From: Nafulsella turpanensis ZLM-10
GTDB lineage: Bacteria; Bacteroidota; Bacteroidia; Cytophagales; Cyclobacteriaceae
Assembly (NCBI RefSeq): GCF_000346615.1
Contig: NZ_ANNU01000049.1
Coordinates: forward strand, 1 to 60,476
Direction: 5' to 3'
DNA length: 60,476 bases
The position numbers and the translations under genes are program-made. The notes under the pieces are model-generated. The model did not search any database, was not told where the DNA came from, and was given only the letters and a program-made list of their open reading frames with translations. Shown here piece after piece: positions 18,874 to 27,677 of this stretch (position 1 is the first letter of the stretch; every line of letters begins with the position of its first letter).

Positions 18874-18881
18874 CAAAATTA
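18874..18881 (-). promoter_or_regulatory. Candidate -7 box (TAATTTTG) for the SpoIIAA-like gene
   Basis: CAAAATTA on the plus strand reads TAATTTTG on the minus strand, 11 bases before the ATG at 18862, implying a very short leader. Confidence 0.4.
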
Positions 18882-19091
18882 AAGCAAGTTGTTCGCACAG
18901 GTAAATAATTCTTCATCATGTCTCTTTCGCCTCACTTCACCTCTTTCGCTTCACCTTACAACCTAAAGGACAAACGATACATGGGAAAATGCCGGAGCAG
19001 GAAACCAAATAATTCTATTTAACCGTACTTTCAAAACATTCTAAAGGCCAGGCAATTACAATAATGGAGAAGTAGAAAAGACTTTACCCCT

Positions 19092-20327
19092 ATGAAAAAG
19101 ACTTTTATCACCCTGCTCATTGTTGTTCTGGTACTTGCGGCCATTAGAATTGCTCTGCCCTATATCGCAGAATACTATGTAAACAAGGTGCTGGATGACA
19201 TGCCTGGCTATTCCGGAGAGGTAGAAGATGTAGATATGGCACTTTACCGCGGTGCTTATGTAATTGAAAACCTCAGACTGGAAACCACCACAGAAACAGA
19301 CTCCCTCTCTCCTGCCCGGGAACAGGCCCCTGCTGAAGGTGAAGGCCCTGCTGAGGAGGTAGAAGAACCGCCCTTTTTACTGGTCGATGAAATAGACCTC
19401 TCGCTGGAATGGAATGCGCTGTTTAAAGGAGCTATTGTAGGAGAAGCCTATATCCAGAATCCAACGGTAAATTTTGTTGGTGCCGTCGGCAGCCAGAATC
19501 AGCAGGACACTACAGATCAAACGCAGCACTGGTCAGAGGCTGTAAAGAAATTAATGCCTATTACTGTTAACAGGCTGGTTATTAACAGTGGTAAAATCTC
19601 TTATAAAGATTTTACCACCGAACCCAATGTAGATGTTTTTCTTGACAGCCTGTACCTGCGGGCGGAGAACCTTAAAAATGTGGAAGATAATAACAGCGAA
19701 CTACCGGCGCCATTTCAAATTTCGGCAGAAACAATTGGTGGGGGTAAACTAGCCGTTAACGGGGAATTAGATATAATCCAGGAAATTCCCGGAATGGATG
19801 TCAACTTCAAACTGGTAGGGGTAGATCTGACCGCTTTAAATGATTTTATAAAAGCCTATGCCGGCGTTGATGTAGAAAAAGGCCAGTTTTCTGTATACAG
19901 TGAGTATAAACTGGTTGATGGAAGAATGGAAGGCTACATAAAGCCTTTCTTTGATAATCTGGAGGTGTTTGAGTGGGAACAGGATGTGGAAGAACAGGGA
20001 TTTCTTAAATCTCTCTGGGAGGGAATTTCCGGACTGGTTTCTGAAGTAGTTGAAAACGAGCCTAAAGATGTTATTGCTACCAAGGTTCCTATAGACGGAA
20101 CAGTCGACCATACAAAAATAGGGGTATGGACAGGAGTAATTAATATTCTCAAAAATGCATTTTTAGATGCCTTTACCCGCGGGCTGGAAGGAAGCATCGA
20201 TTACGAAGGAAATCTGACCAGAGGGTTCGAGAATACAGTTTCGGTGGAAGGAAACACCGATAATGAACTGGGAAATAGCCCAGGAGCAGTAGAAGCTACA
20301 GAGGATAGTGCCGGTAGTCAGGAGTAA
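19092..20327 (+). CDS. DUF748 / AsmA-like envelope protein
   Basis: Protein of 411 residues with one N-terminal membrane anchor (residues 4-27) and a large extracytoplasmic part. The start resembles DUF748 proteins: hydrophobic anchor, then DMPGYSGEVEDVDMALYRGAYVIENL, followed by repeated beta-strand segments (FLLVDEIDLSLEWNALFKGAIVGEAYIQNP). The AsmA-like/DUF748 group is thought to form long beta-groove proteins bridging the envelope and moving phospholipids. An acidic low-complexity insert (EQAPAEGEGPAEEVEEP, about 75-92) and an acidic tail are lineage additions. It is a single gene with a terminator at 20345-20370. Confidence 0.85.
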   Translation: MKKTFITLLIVVLVLAAIRIALPYIAEYYVNKVLDDMPGYSGEVEDVDMALYRGAYVIENLRLETTTETDSLSPAREQAPAEGEGPAEEVEEPPFLLVDEIDLSLEWNALFKGAIVGEAYIQNPTVNFVGAVGSQNQQDTTDQTQHWSEAVKKLMPITVNRLVINSGKISYKDFTTEPNVDVFLDSLYLRAENLKNVEDNNSELPAPFQISAETIGGGKLAVNGELDIIQEIPGMDVNFKLVGVDLTALNDFIKAYAGVDVEKGQFSVYSEYKLVDGRMEGYIKPFFDNLEVFEWEQDVEEQGFLKSLWEGISGLVSEVVENEPKDVIATKVPIDGTVDHTKIGVWTGVINILKNAFLDAFTRGLEGSIDYEGNLTRGFENTVSVEGNTDNELGNSPGAVEATEDSAGSQE

Positions 20328-20344
20328 TTTTTCGCCTTCATGCA

Positions 20345-20370
20345 TGAAAGAAGATAACCTTCTTTCATTT
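20345..20370 (+). terminator. Rho-independent terminator after DUF748 gene
   Basis: TGAAAGAAG (20345-20353) pairs with CTTCTTTCA (20359-20367) around a five-base loop and is followed by TTTT. Confidence 0.7.
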
Positions 20371-20498
20371 TACCTCTGCAATGCTTAACCGGCTACAGGT
20401 TTTACAGGTCCTATAAATTGTTGGCCGGACAGGAAACAAAGTGATTGAACACCTTTTTCCTCTTTTAAAACCGAATTTGCAATAATGGAAAGTACAAA

Positions 20499-21359
20499 AT
20501 GGAAAAGGTACTAATAGCCGGGGCAAGTGGTGCCTTAGGAATAGAGGTATTAAAGAAGCTTCACCACCTCGGCATTCCTGCCCGGGCACTGGTTCATAGT
20601 GAGCAGGGCTTTGAGAAAGTGGAACCTTATACCCATGATATATTTTTTGCCGATGCGCGCGATCCTCATGCTATGGAAGGCGTTTGTAAAGACATGCAGG
20701 TGGTTTTTTCTGCCCTTGGCAAAAGTGTAAGCCTATTCAAACCGCGGCTGAACAGTTATCGCGAAATAGATTACGAAGGAAACAGAAATCTTCTGCACCA
20801 GGCACTCCGGTCCGGAGTAAAGCGATTTGTGTATACTTCCATTATGGGGAGTGGTTCGGCCCACCATTTAAGTATTGCAAAGGAACATCAGCGCATTCAG
20901 CACCTGCTCGAGCAATCGCCTGTTCAGTATACCATTATAAAGCCTGTAGGCTTTTTCTCAGGCCTGCACGACCTGCTCATCATGGCAAAAAGGGGTATAA
21001 TCCCTATTCCGGGTTCAGGGCATTTTCGCACCAATTCCATCCACCCGACAGACCTTGCGCAGGTGGCGGTAGACCATTTATTTGAAGGCCCGAAGGTAAT
21101 GGATGTTGGCGGACCTAAAATTGAAAGCCGCAATGAAATGGCCAGAACAATCCAGGCAAAAACCAATGCCCGCATCATTCATATTTCTCCCCGGCTCATG
21201 CAGGCAGGCCTGGTTCCTTTCGGGCTTTTCAAAAAAGGATTTGCCGCTAACCTAGATTACTTTCGCTACGTAACTACCCACGACATGATTGCCCCCTGCT
21301 ATGGGAAAATCACTTTTAAAGAGTATGTGGAACAGTTAGATCTAAACCAACTCCCCTGA
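20499..21359 (+). CDS. Atypical SDR / NmrA-like NAD(P)-binding protein
   Basis: Protein of 286 residues with an N-terminal Rossmann motif GASGALG (8-14) and the layout of atypical short-chain dehydrogenases (NmrA or complex I 39-kDa-like). Other features are VFSALGKSV, the segment RFVYTSIMGSG, and KEHQRIQHLLEQSPVQYTIIKPVGFF, which is typical of these NAD(P)H sensors and epimerase-like proteins. The Ser-Tyr-Lys triad is degenerate, so redox sensing or binding is as likely as catalysis. Its stop overlaps the start of the next oxidoreductase gene (TGATG), so the two are probably co-translated and act together. Confidence 0.85.
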   Translation: MEKVLIAGASGALGIEVLKKLHHLGIPARALVHSEQGFEKVEPYTHDIFFADARDPHAMEGVCKDMQVVFSALGKSVSLFKPRLNSYREIDYEGNRNLLHQALRSGVKRFVYTSIMGSGSAHHLSIAKEHQRIQHLLEQSPVQYTIIKPVGFFSGLHDLLIMAKRGIIPIPGSGHFRTNSIHPTDLAQVAVDHLFEGPKVMDVGGPKIESRNEMARTIQAKTNARIIHISPRLMQAGLVPFGLFKKGFAANLDYFRYVTTHDMIAPCYGKITFKEYVEQLDLNQLP

Positions 21360-22801
21360 TGCCGAAGACGTATGATGCCATTATAACAGGAAGCGGCCCT
21401 AACGGACTGGCTGCTGCTATTCGCCTCCAGGAAATGGGCCTCTCTACCATTGTGTTTGAGCAGGCAAATATACCAGGAGGAGCCACCCGTACCGAAGAAC
21501 TTACCCTGCCCGGATTTAAGCATGATGTAGGCTCATCTATTCATCCGCTGACCATTGGTTCTCCTTTCTTTAGCACCTTACCCCTGGCCGAACACGGACT
21601 GGAGTGGATTCACCCGGATATACCCTTTGCACATCCTTTTTTAGATGGCACCGCCTTTGCCGCCTACCGTGATATTGACCAGACGGCCGCTCAAATGGAC
21701 AAGGACCAGCGGAGTTACCAGTCGCTCTTTCATTCCCTGGCAGAAAAGTGGGACAATGTCAGCCCCGACCTGCTGGGTCCTCTGGGCATTCCGGCGCATC
21801 CTGCCGACTTTATCTCCTTTGGCTTAAAAGCCGGCCTTTCTGCCAAATCGCTGGCAAAAATGTACTTTCAGCAGGAAAAGAGCCGCGCATTTTTCTATGG
21901 TGCCGCCGCCCATTCCACCCTCCCCCTCAATAAGTTAGCGTCTGCTTCCTTTGGACTGGTGCTTTTTGTCCTGGCGCATAAAATAGGGTGGCCTTTTCCG
22001 AAAGGTGGAGCTACAAAAATTTCCGATGCCCTAATCAGTTATTATAAATCTCTGGGAGGTAGCCTTGCACTAGGTGTCCCTGTGAAGGACCTGCGGGAGC
22101 TGCCAAAAGCAAGAGCTTATTTATTCGACTTAACTCCAAGGCAGTTGCTGGCGATTAAAGGAACAGAGCTTCCCGCTCTTTACCGGCGGAGGCTGGAAAA
22201 CTTTCGCTATGGAGCGGGGGTATTTAAAATGGACTGGGCCTTACACAACCCTATTCCTTTTACCAATGAAAAATGCAGGAAGGCAGGCACTATCCACTTA
22301 GGTTTCAGCACGCGACAAATGGAGCTTTCGGAGAAGGTAATACATCAGAACGGGCTGGTAAAGGAGCCTTATGTTTTACTTGCCCAGCACTCCCCCTTCG
22401 ACAGCAGCCGAGCCCCCGCAGGCAAACACACCGCCTGGGCTTACTGCCATGTACCCAATGGTTGCGAACTGGACATGACAGAAGAAGTAGAGAACCAGAT
22501 TGAAAGAGCAGCTCCCGGGTTTAAAGACAGCATTATAGCCAGAGCCACTCATAATACGAAACAAATGGAAACTTTTGATCCTAACCTGGTGGGTGGAGAT
22601 GTGAATGGGGGCATGCAGGATATCTGGCAGTTATTTACACGACCCGTTGCAAGCCTTTCACCCTACTCCACGCCTAACCCGGGGGTATACATCTGCTCTG
22701 CTTCAACCCCTCCGGGCGGTGGCGTCCATGGCATGGGTGGGTACAATGCAGCACAAAAAGTCCTGCACGACCATTTTCCTGAACTATTAGCAGGAAAGTA
22801 G
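21359..22801 (+). CDS. Phytoene dehydrogenase-like FAD oxidoreductase
   Basis: Flavoprotein of 480 residues. The dinucleotide-binding fold is at the N-terminus (IITGSGPNGLAAAIRLQEMG, then an acidic residue at the end of strand 2). It is followed by the family motif PGGATRTEELTLPGFKHDVGSSIHPL, and near the C-terminus by GVYICSASTPPGGGVHGMGGYNAA. This is the carotenoid desaturase / retinol saturase-like group (COG1233). No carotenoid genes such as crtB or crtY are nearby, so the substrate is uncertain. It is translationally coupled to the upstream SDR-like gene. Confidence 0.88.
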   Translation: MPKTYDAIITGSGPNGLAAAIRLQEMGLSTIVFEQANIPGGATRTEELTLPGFKHDVGSSIHPLTIGSPFFSTLPLAEHGLEWIHPDIPFAHPFLDGTAFAAYRDIDQTAAQMDKDQRSYQSLFHSLAEKWDNVSPDLLGPLGIPAHPADFISFGLKAGLSAKSLAKMYFQQEKSRAFFYGAAAHSTLPLNKLASASFGLVLFVLAHKIGWPFPKGGATKISDALISYYKSLGGSLALGVPVKDLRELPKARAYLFDLTPRQLLAIKGTELPALYRRRLENFRYGAGVFKMDWALHNPIPFTNEKCRKAGTIHLGFSTRQMELSEKVIHQNGLVKEPYVLLAQHSPFDSSRAPAGKHTAWAYCHVPNGCELDMTEEVENQIERAAPGFKDSIIARATHNTKQMETFDPNLVGGDVNGGMQDIWQLFTRPVASLSPYSTPNPGVYICSASTPPGGGVHGMGGYNAAQKVLHDHFPELLAGK

Positions 22802-23175
22802 GTGGCAGGCTACAGTCATTATGACATTATTCACTCATACCCACTTTGTTCGTCTTTTTGTAGGTAAACCGTGTTATTTCAAGGTTTCCAAACCGGCTTA
22901 TAGTGACAACTACCATAACACTAAAAGGCAAAAGACAAGGCCCCACGCTAGCCCAAAAGAGCATCTGTACAATACACCAGTCCTTTAGTTAGAACGTTTA
23001 GACCCGGCATTTCCTGTAAGGATATGCATTTTAACCAAGTATCAGGGAATTTTTTCAGTTTAAAACCGCTTTTAATGGTGCAACAACCAAAGTTACACGG
23101 CCGGATAGAAAATTTAGTGCCTGTTTTTGTAAAAAAATATATCTTTGGTAATCGATCATAAACAAAACCCTTTAT
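22802..23175. promoter_or_regulatory. Intergenic region with -7 box for dcp
   Basis: A 374-base gap without a gene. TATCTTTG at 23140-23147 matches the Bacteroidota -7 box and lies 28 bases before the dcp ATG. No -33 element at good spacing stands out, and no hairpin terminator for the upstream oxidoreductase is obvious. Confidence 0.5.
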
Positions 23176-25335
23176 ATGAATTCCATTAAGTCAATGGCAA
23201 CGCTTGCCGCTGCAGGCGTATTCCTCTGGGCATGCAGCCCGGAAGTGCAACAGGAGACCCCACCAGAAGTGAACAATCCATTTTTTACCACCTACAATAC
23301 TCCTTTTGAAGTCCCTCCTTTTGAGCAAATCAAAAATGAGCACTTCAAGCCGGCCATAGAAGAAGGCATTCGACGGCATGCGGCTGAAATCGAAGCCATC
23401 GCCAATGCAGAGGAAGCCCCTACTTTCGAGAATACCATCGCTGCCATGGATACGGCCGGTGCCCTGCTCGATAAGGTAACCTCTGTCTTCTATCCGCTCA
23501 GCTCTGCCAATACCAACGATTCCATTCAGGCCATTGCCAAAGAAGTGGCTCCCCTGCTGTCGGCCCACAGCGATAATATCCGGCTGAACCCTGAGCTTTT
23601 TGCAAGGGTAAAAGCTGTTTGGGATAAGAAAGATCAGCTCCAGCTGGATGAAGAACAGCAGATGCTGCTGGAAGACACTTACAAATCTTTCGTTCGCAGC
23701 GGCGCCAACCTTTCTGAAGCAGACAAGGAAAAACTGCGTGGCATCAACGAAGAGCTTTCGGTACTTAGCCTGCAGTTTGGCCAGAACGTGCTTGACGAAA
23801 CCAATAATTACCAGCTGGTAATTGAGAAAGAAGAAGACCTTGCCGGTTTACCTGCAGGCCTTGTTGAAAACGCTGCCGCTGAAGCAAAAGAAGCCGGTAT
23901 GGAAGGTAAGTGGATCTTCACCCTCCACAACCCAAGCGTAATGCCTTTTCTGCAGTATGCCGATAACAGAGAGCTTCGCAAGGAAATCTGGAATGCTTAC
24001 CAGATGCGCGGCAATAACAACAATGAGTTCGATAATAAAGAAATTATAAGGAAAATGGCTAACCTCCGGATGGAGCGCGCCCAGCTGCTCGGCTACGACA
24101 CCCATGCCGATTATGTACTGGAAGAGTCTATGGCTAAAACGCCTGAAAACGTATATAAACTGCTCGACCAGCTCTGGGCACCTGCGCTGCAGGTAGCAAA
24201 GCAGGAAGCAAAGGATATGCAGAAAATGATTAATGCTTCCGGCGAAAACTTTGAGCTGGCTCCTTATGACTGGCGCTACTATACAGAAAAAATTCGCAAG
24301 CAGCGTTACGACCTGAATGCAGAAGAAATTAAGCCTTATTTCAGCCTTGATGCGGTAAAAGAAGGTGCATTCTCCGTTACCAACAAACTGTACGGCCTTA
24401 CTTTTGAAGAGCTGAAGGACATCCCTAAATACCATGAGGATGTTACGGCCTATGAGGTAAAGGAAGCCGATGGCACGCATGTTGGCGTATTGTATATGGA
24501 CTTCTTTCCGAGAGAATCTAAAAGAGGTGGTGCCTGGATGACCTCTTACCGCAGCCAGCAGATGGAAGACGGTAAGCGTAAGGCACCGGTAATTTCAATT
24601 GTCGGTAACTTCTCTAAACCTACAGAAGGTGCTCCTGCACTTTTAACGTTTGATGAAGTAAGTACTTTCTTCCACGAGTTCGGACATGCCCTCCACGGCC
24701 TGCTCTCGGACGTGAAATATGAAAGCCTTGCCGGTACTAATGTTCCCCGCGACTTCGTAGAGCTTCCTTCGCAGATTATGGAAAACTGGGCTTCTGAGCC
24801 TGAAGTAATGAAAATGTACGGAAAGCATTATAAAACAGGCGAAACCATCCCTGATGAGCTGATTGAAAAAATGAAAGCAGCCGGCACCTTTAACCAGGGC
24901 TTTGCTACCACAGAATACCTTGCTGCTTCCCTGCTGGACCTGAACTACCACACGCTGGAGAAGCCTCTTACTGGCGAAGTAAAGGATTTTGAAGAAGCTT
25001 CCATGAACAAGATTGGTCTGATAGAGGAAATTATCCCCCGCTACAGAAGTACTTACTTCAACCATATCTTTGCCGGCGGGTATTCTTCCGGTTATTACAG
25101 CTACATCTGGTCCGGAGTGCTGGATTCCGATGCTTACCAGGCATTTAAGGAAAAGTCTCTTTTTGACCCTGAGCTGGCAAAAAGCTTCAGGGAAAATGTA
25201 CTGGAAAGAGGTGGTACTCGTGAGCCAATGGAAATGTATGTGGATTTCCGCGGCCGCGAGCCCGATATTCAGCCGCTTTTAGAAAAAAGAGGTCTGGATA
25301 AATTAGGTAAGACCAACATTGAGGGGAGCAACTAA
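23176..25335 (+). CDS. dcp: M3 family zinc peptidyl-dipeptidase (Dcp-like), lipoprotein
   Basis: Zinc metallopeptidase of 719 residues expected to remove C-terminal dipeptides from oligopeptides. A lipoprotein signal peptide is present (FLWAC, Cys20), so it acts in the envelope rather than the cytosol. The zinc site is clear: HEFGH at residues 500-504 with the third ligand Glu529 in ELPSQIMENW. C-terminal substrate-binding motifs include FNHIFAGGYSSGYYSYIWS. The length fits Dcp and longer than oligopeptidase F. It stands alone between a -7 box at 23140-23147 and a strong terminator at 25356-25392. Confidence 0.94.
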   Translation: MNSIKSMATLAAAGVFLWACSPEVQQETPPEVNNPFFTTYNTPFEVPPFEQIKNEHFKPAIEEGIRRHAAEIEAIANAEEAPTFENTIAAMDTAGALLDKVTSVFYPLSSANTNDSIQAIAKEVAPLLSAHSDNIRLNPELFARVKAVWDKKDQLQLDEEQQMLLEDTYKSFVRSGANLSEADKEKLRGINEELSVLSLQFGQNVLDETNNYQLVIEKEEDLAGLPAGLVENAAAEAKEAGMEGKWIFTLHNPSVMPFLQYADNRELRKEIWNAYQMRGNNNNEFDNKEIIRKMANLRMERAQLLGYDTHADYVLEESMAKTPENVYKLLDQLWAPALQVAKQEAKDMQKMINASGENFELAPYDWRYYTEKIRKQRYDLNAEEIKPYFSLDAVKEGAFSVTNKLYGLTFEELKDIPKYHEDVTAYEVKEADGTHVGVLYMDFFPRESKRGGAWMTSYRSQQMEDGKRKAPVISIVGNFSKPTEGAPALLTFDEVSTFFHEFGHALHGLLSDVKYESLAGTNVPRDFVELPSQIMENWASEPEVMKMYGKHYKTGETIPDELIEKMKAAGTFNQGFATTEYLAASLLDLNYHTLEKPLTGEVKDFEEASMNKIGLIEEIIPRYRSTYFNHIFAGGYSSGYYSYIWSGVLDSDAYQAFKEKSLFDPELAKSFRENVLERGGTREPMEMYVDFRGREPDIQPLLEKRGLDKLGKTNIEGSN

Positions 25336-25355
25336 TTACTCCAATAGTAAAAGTT

Positions 25356-25392
25356 AAAAGCAGGCCGGTTTATTCGGGCCTGCTTTTTTTTT
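25356..25392 (+). terminator. Rho-independent terminator after dcp
   Basis: AAAAGCAGGCC (25356-25366) pairs with GGCCTGCTTTT (25377 onward), followed by a long T-run. Confidence 0.9.
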
Positions 25393-25785
25393 AGCTGATA
25401 ACCCGGGAGTTGAACTTCCTTTATTTATTCATTCCTACAAAGGGTATGTCAGCATAAATGAAAAACTTAAGCCAATCTGCGCAGGCACTAATGCTCCTTC
25501 CGATGTTCCGGGCTAGTAATAAATCAAGAGCAAGCCCTGCTGAAACAACGTCTAGCCGGGGGCAAAAAGCATTAGAAAATGCCCCTCTACAAACCACATA
25601 AGGAATTTTAACAGCCAAACTGAAACAAGACTGGCTGTCTTTTAGTATCATATAGTAATTCCTTTAGATTAGGATTTTTTTAACAAATTAATGACAAGGG
25701 TTCAGAAAAGGCCTTTCAATATGAATTTCTTTTCTTCATGCCCTTCCCGTTAAACAATATTTTTTTTTACTTAAACAAGATTAAA
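25393..25785. other. Intergenic region before EF-hand lipoprotein gene
   Basis: About 390 bases. A 76-codon minus-strand frame (25421-25651) has no signal peptide, recognisable motif or family similarity and is not called. I see no certain promoter box. Confidence 0.5.
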
Positions 25786-26199
25786 ATGAAAAAGACAAAC
25801 TTATTTTTAACCGCCTGCATGGCTGCTGCTCTTTCTTTTAGCACCAGCTGTGCGACAGGTGAGTATGCGTACGAAGACTGGAACCGGGATGCTGATGCAG
25901 CCCTGAACGACGATGAATTTGATACTGCCCTGACAGATATCGGTTATTATGAAAACTGGGATGATGATGGCGACGATCTCCTGACGGAAGAAGAATGGGG
26001 CCTAGGTGTTAATGAATATTTTGGCGATTATGATTCTGCCGATTATGGTCTTTTCTCTGACTGGGATATTGATGGCGATGGAATGTTGTCGGAAGAAGAA
26101 TTTGGAGAAGGTACTTTTGGGGTTGTCGACGATAACGATAACGACCTGATAGAAGAGAGCGAATACGATATGTGGTATGATGATGATTTTGGACTGTAA
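25786..26199 (+). CDS. EF-hand repeat lipoprotein
   Basis: Exported protein of 137 residues. The ATG at 25786 is chosen because it directly begins a lipoprotein signal peptide (MKKTNLFLTACMAAALSFSTSC); the 16-residue upstream extension is rejected. After the lipid-carrying Cys come four EF-hand-like loops, such as DDDGDDLLTEEE and DIDGDGMLSEEE, each preceded by xxW. The first and last loops are less canonical. It is a clear paralogue of the six-repeat protein at 12871-13467 but membrane anchored. Calcium binding is well supported by the loop pattern; its partner is unknown. A terminator follows at 26225-26254. Confidence 0.87.
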   Translation: MKKTNLFLTACMAAALSFSTSCATGEYAYEDWNRDADAALNDDEFDTALTDIGYYENWDDDGDDLLTEEEWGLGVNEYFGDYDSADYGLFSDWDIDGDGMLSEEEFGEGTFGVVDDNDNDLIEESEYDMWYDDDFGL

Positions 26200-26224
26200 G
26201 ATCAGTATCAATACCTGGTAAATT

Positions 26225-26254
26225 AAGGTCACTTTCATGAGTGGCCTTTTTTAA
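26225..26254 (+). terminator. Rho-independent terminator after EF-hand lipoprotein gene
   Basis: AAGGTCACT (26225-26233) pairs with AGTGGCCTT (26240-26248) with one G-U pair, followed by a T-run. Confidence 0.8.
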
Positions 26255-26358
26255 TTTTAACCCAACTTTCTCCAGGCTCTTTTAAGATCTACTGCCAATT
26301 CACCTTCTACCAAATCGCCGCTTGCTCATACCTGCCTTTACCCTACTTCTCCTAAATA

Positions 26359-26940
26359 CTAAATACCAAACGTTCCCTGCCCACCTTCTTCAAACGCAAA
26401 GAGCAGCAGCTTCCTGAACTCCACTGCTAATTGTTTTGGGGTAAAATGAGCATTTAATCCGCTGGGGTTTGGCAGTACATACACCGCTGTTCCTGCCAAA
26501 CCTTCTTCCTGCAGTCCTAATACAGCCTTTGGCTTTTTAAAAGCCGCCCTGTAGGCGGTTATCCCTAAAACCGCCAGTACCGAGGGCTTAAACTTTCTTA
26601 CTTTCTCTTCCAGCCTTTTTCCACCCTCAATCAGCTCTTCCCTGCGGAGCTCTGCTGCTGCCCTGGAAGCTCGTTCTACAAAATTAGTAATACCAACCCC
26701 CTCCTTTAACAACAGTTCTTCCTGCGAAGGGTGGAGCAGCTCAGCAGTAAAGCCTGAGGCATGCAAAGCGGGCCAGAAGCGATTGCCCGGCCGGGCAAAA
26801 TGGTGCCCCGTAGCACCGGAATACAAGCCGGGATTTATCCCGCAGAAGAGTACCTGCAAACCAGGCGCAATGATATCCGGAACAGTTTTCCCTTCGGCGG
26901 CTTCAATTTGCTCCACACTGGGTTTAAAATAGGTTGCCAT
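26359..26940 (-). CDS. mug: G/U mismatch-specific DNA glycosylase (Mug/TDG family)
   Basis: DNA repair enzyme excising uracil or ethenocytosine from mismatches. The 194-residue form from the ATG at 26940 matches family length; the frame is open to 27021 but that extension overlaps the divergent gene region. Motif 1 GINPGL (35-39) carries the catalytic Asn36, and motif 2 NPSGLNAH near residue 164 is the DNA-intercalation wedge. The HHFARPGNRFWPALH segment is characteristic. It is divergent from msrB, with about 107 bases between the two chosen start codons. Confidence 0.92.
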   Translation of the reverse strand: MATYFKPSVEQIEAAEGKTVPDIIAPGLQVLFCGINPGLYSGATGHHFARPGNRFWPALHASGFTAELLHPSQEELLLKEGVGITNFVERASRAAAELRREELIEGGKRLEEKVRKFKPSVLAVLGITAYRAAFKKPKAVLGLQEEGLAGTAVYVLPNPSGLNAHFTPKQLAVEFRKLLLFAFEEGGQGTFGI

Positions 26941-27047
26941 ACCTTTTCTACCCTTAAAGCGAAAAAATTGTTCCCAGGAAGAGCATGATTTGTTTTGTAG
27001 TAAACCCGAACTATAAACCATTACAAACCAGCCTCGTAGTTAATAAT

Positions 27048-27626
27048 ATGAAGACCACAACAACAAAAAAGCTGACAAAAATATACATTGCCCTGTTTGC
27101 TCTTTTCCTTAGCCTGCCAGCCTGCCGGCAGCAGGAAGATTCGGCAGAGGCTGCACTTACCACTGTAACAGCGGGCGAGGAGCCGCTTCCCAACCCGGCA
27201 GTTGCTGCACTGAACAGCGAAGATCTGGCCGATACGGTGATTAGAACTGAGGAGGAATGGCGCGAAATTTTAACGCCTGCCGAGTTTGAGGTACTTCGTG
27301 AAGAAGGAACCGAGCCTCCATTCCGCAATGAGTACAACGACAATAAAGCGGAAGGCGTGTACGCCTGTGCTGCCTGTGGAAATCCTATGTTTACCTCTGA
27401 AACAAAATTTGATTCCGGCACCGGCTGGCCCAGCTTTTATGCCCCTATTGCCAAAGAGAGGGTAAAAGAGGTGGATGATTATGCCCTTGGTGTATTACGA
27501 ACAGAAGTGGAATGTGCCCGCTGCGGGTCCCATATTGGCCACGTATTCCCGGATGGCCCGGAACCAACCGGCCTACGCTACTGCCTCAATTCCATTGCTC
27601 TGGACTTCGAGGAAAAGGACCTGTAA
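27048..27626 (+). CDS. msrB: Peptide-methionine (R)-S-oxide reductase MsrB, lipoprotein
   Basis: Repairs methionine-R-sulfoxide in proteins. The ATG at 27048 starts a lipoprotein signal peptide (lipobox LPAC, Cys26), so this copy acts in the envelope. The 192-residue protein has structural zinc cysteines Cys107/Cys110 and Cys156/Cys159, the substrate motif SGTGWPSF, and catalytic Cys179 in RYCLNS. A resolving Cys of the classical position is not obvious, so recycling may use another thiol. The longer frame from 26985 lacks a sensible N-terminus. It converges with xerD. Confidence 0.94.
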   Translation: MKTTTTKKLTKIYIALFALFLSLPACRQQEDSAEAALTTVTAGEEPLPNPAVAALNSEDLADTVIRTEEEWREILTPAEFEVLREEGTEPPFRNEYNDNKAEGVYACAACGNPMFTSETKFDSGTGWPSFYAPIAKERVKEVDDYALGVLRTEVECARCGSHIGHVFPDGPEPTGLRYCLNSIALDFEEKDL

Positions 27627-27677
27627 TAGCCTAGGATAAAGCCTGAATAAGTATAAAACCACCACAATCTTGTTCTG

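Noticed and set aside
23848-24480. 210-codon minus-strand frame inside dcp
   Set aside because: Antisense shadow; low-complexity aromatic composition and no family pattern.
25421-25651. 76-codon minus-strand frame between dcp and the EF-hand lipoprotein gene
   Set aside because: No motif or family similarity; composition typical of non-coding sequence.
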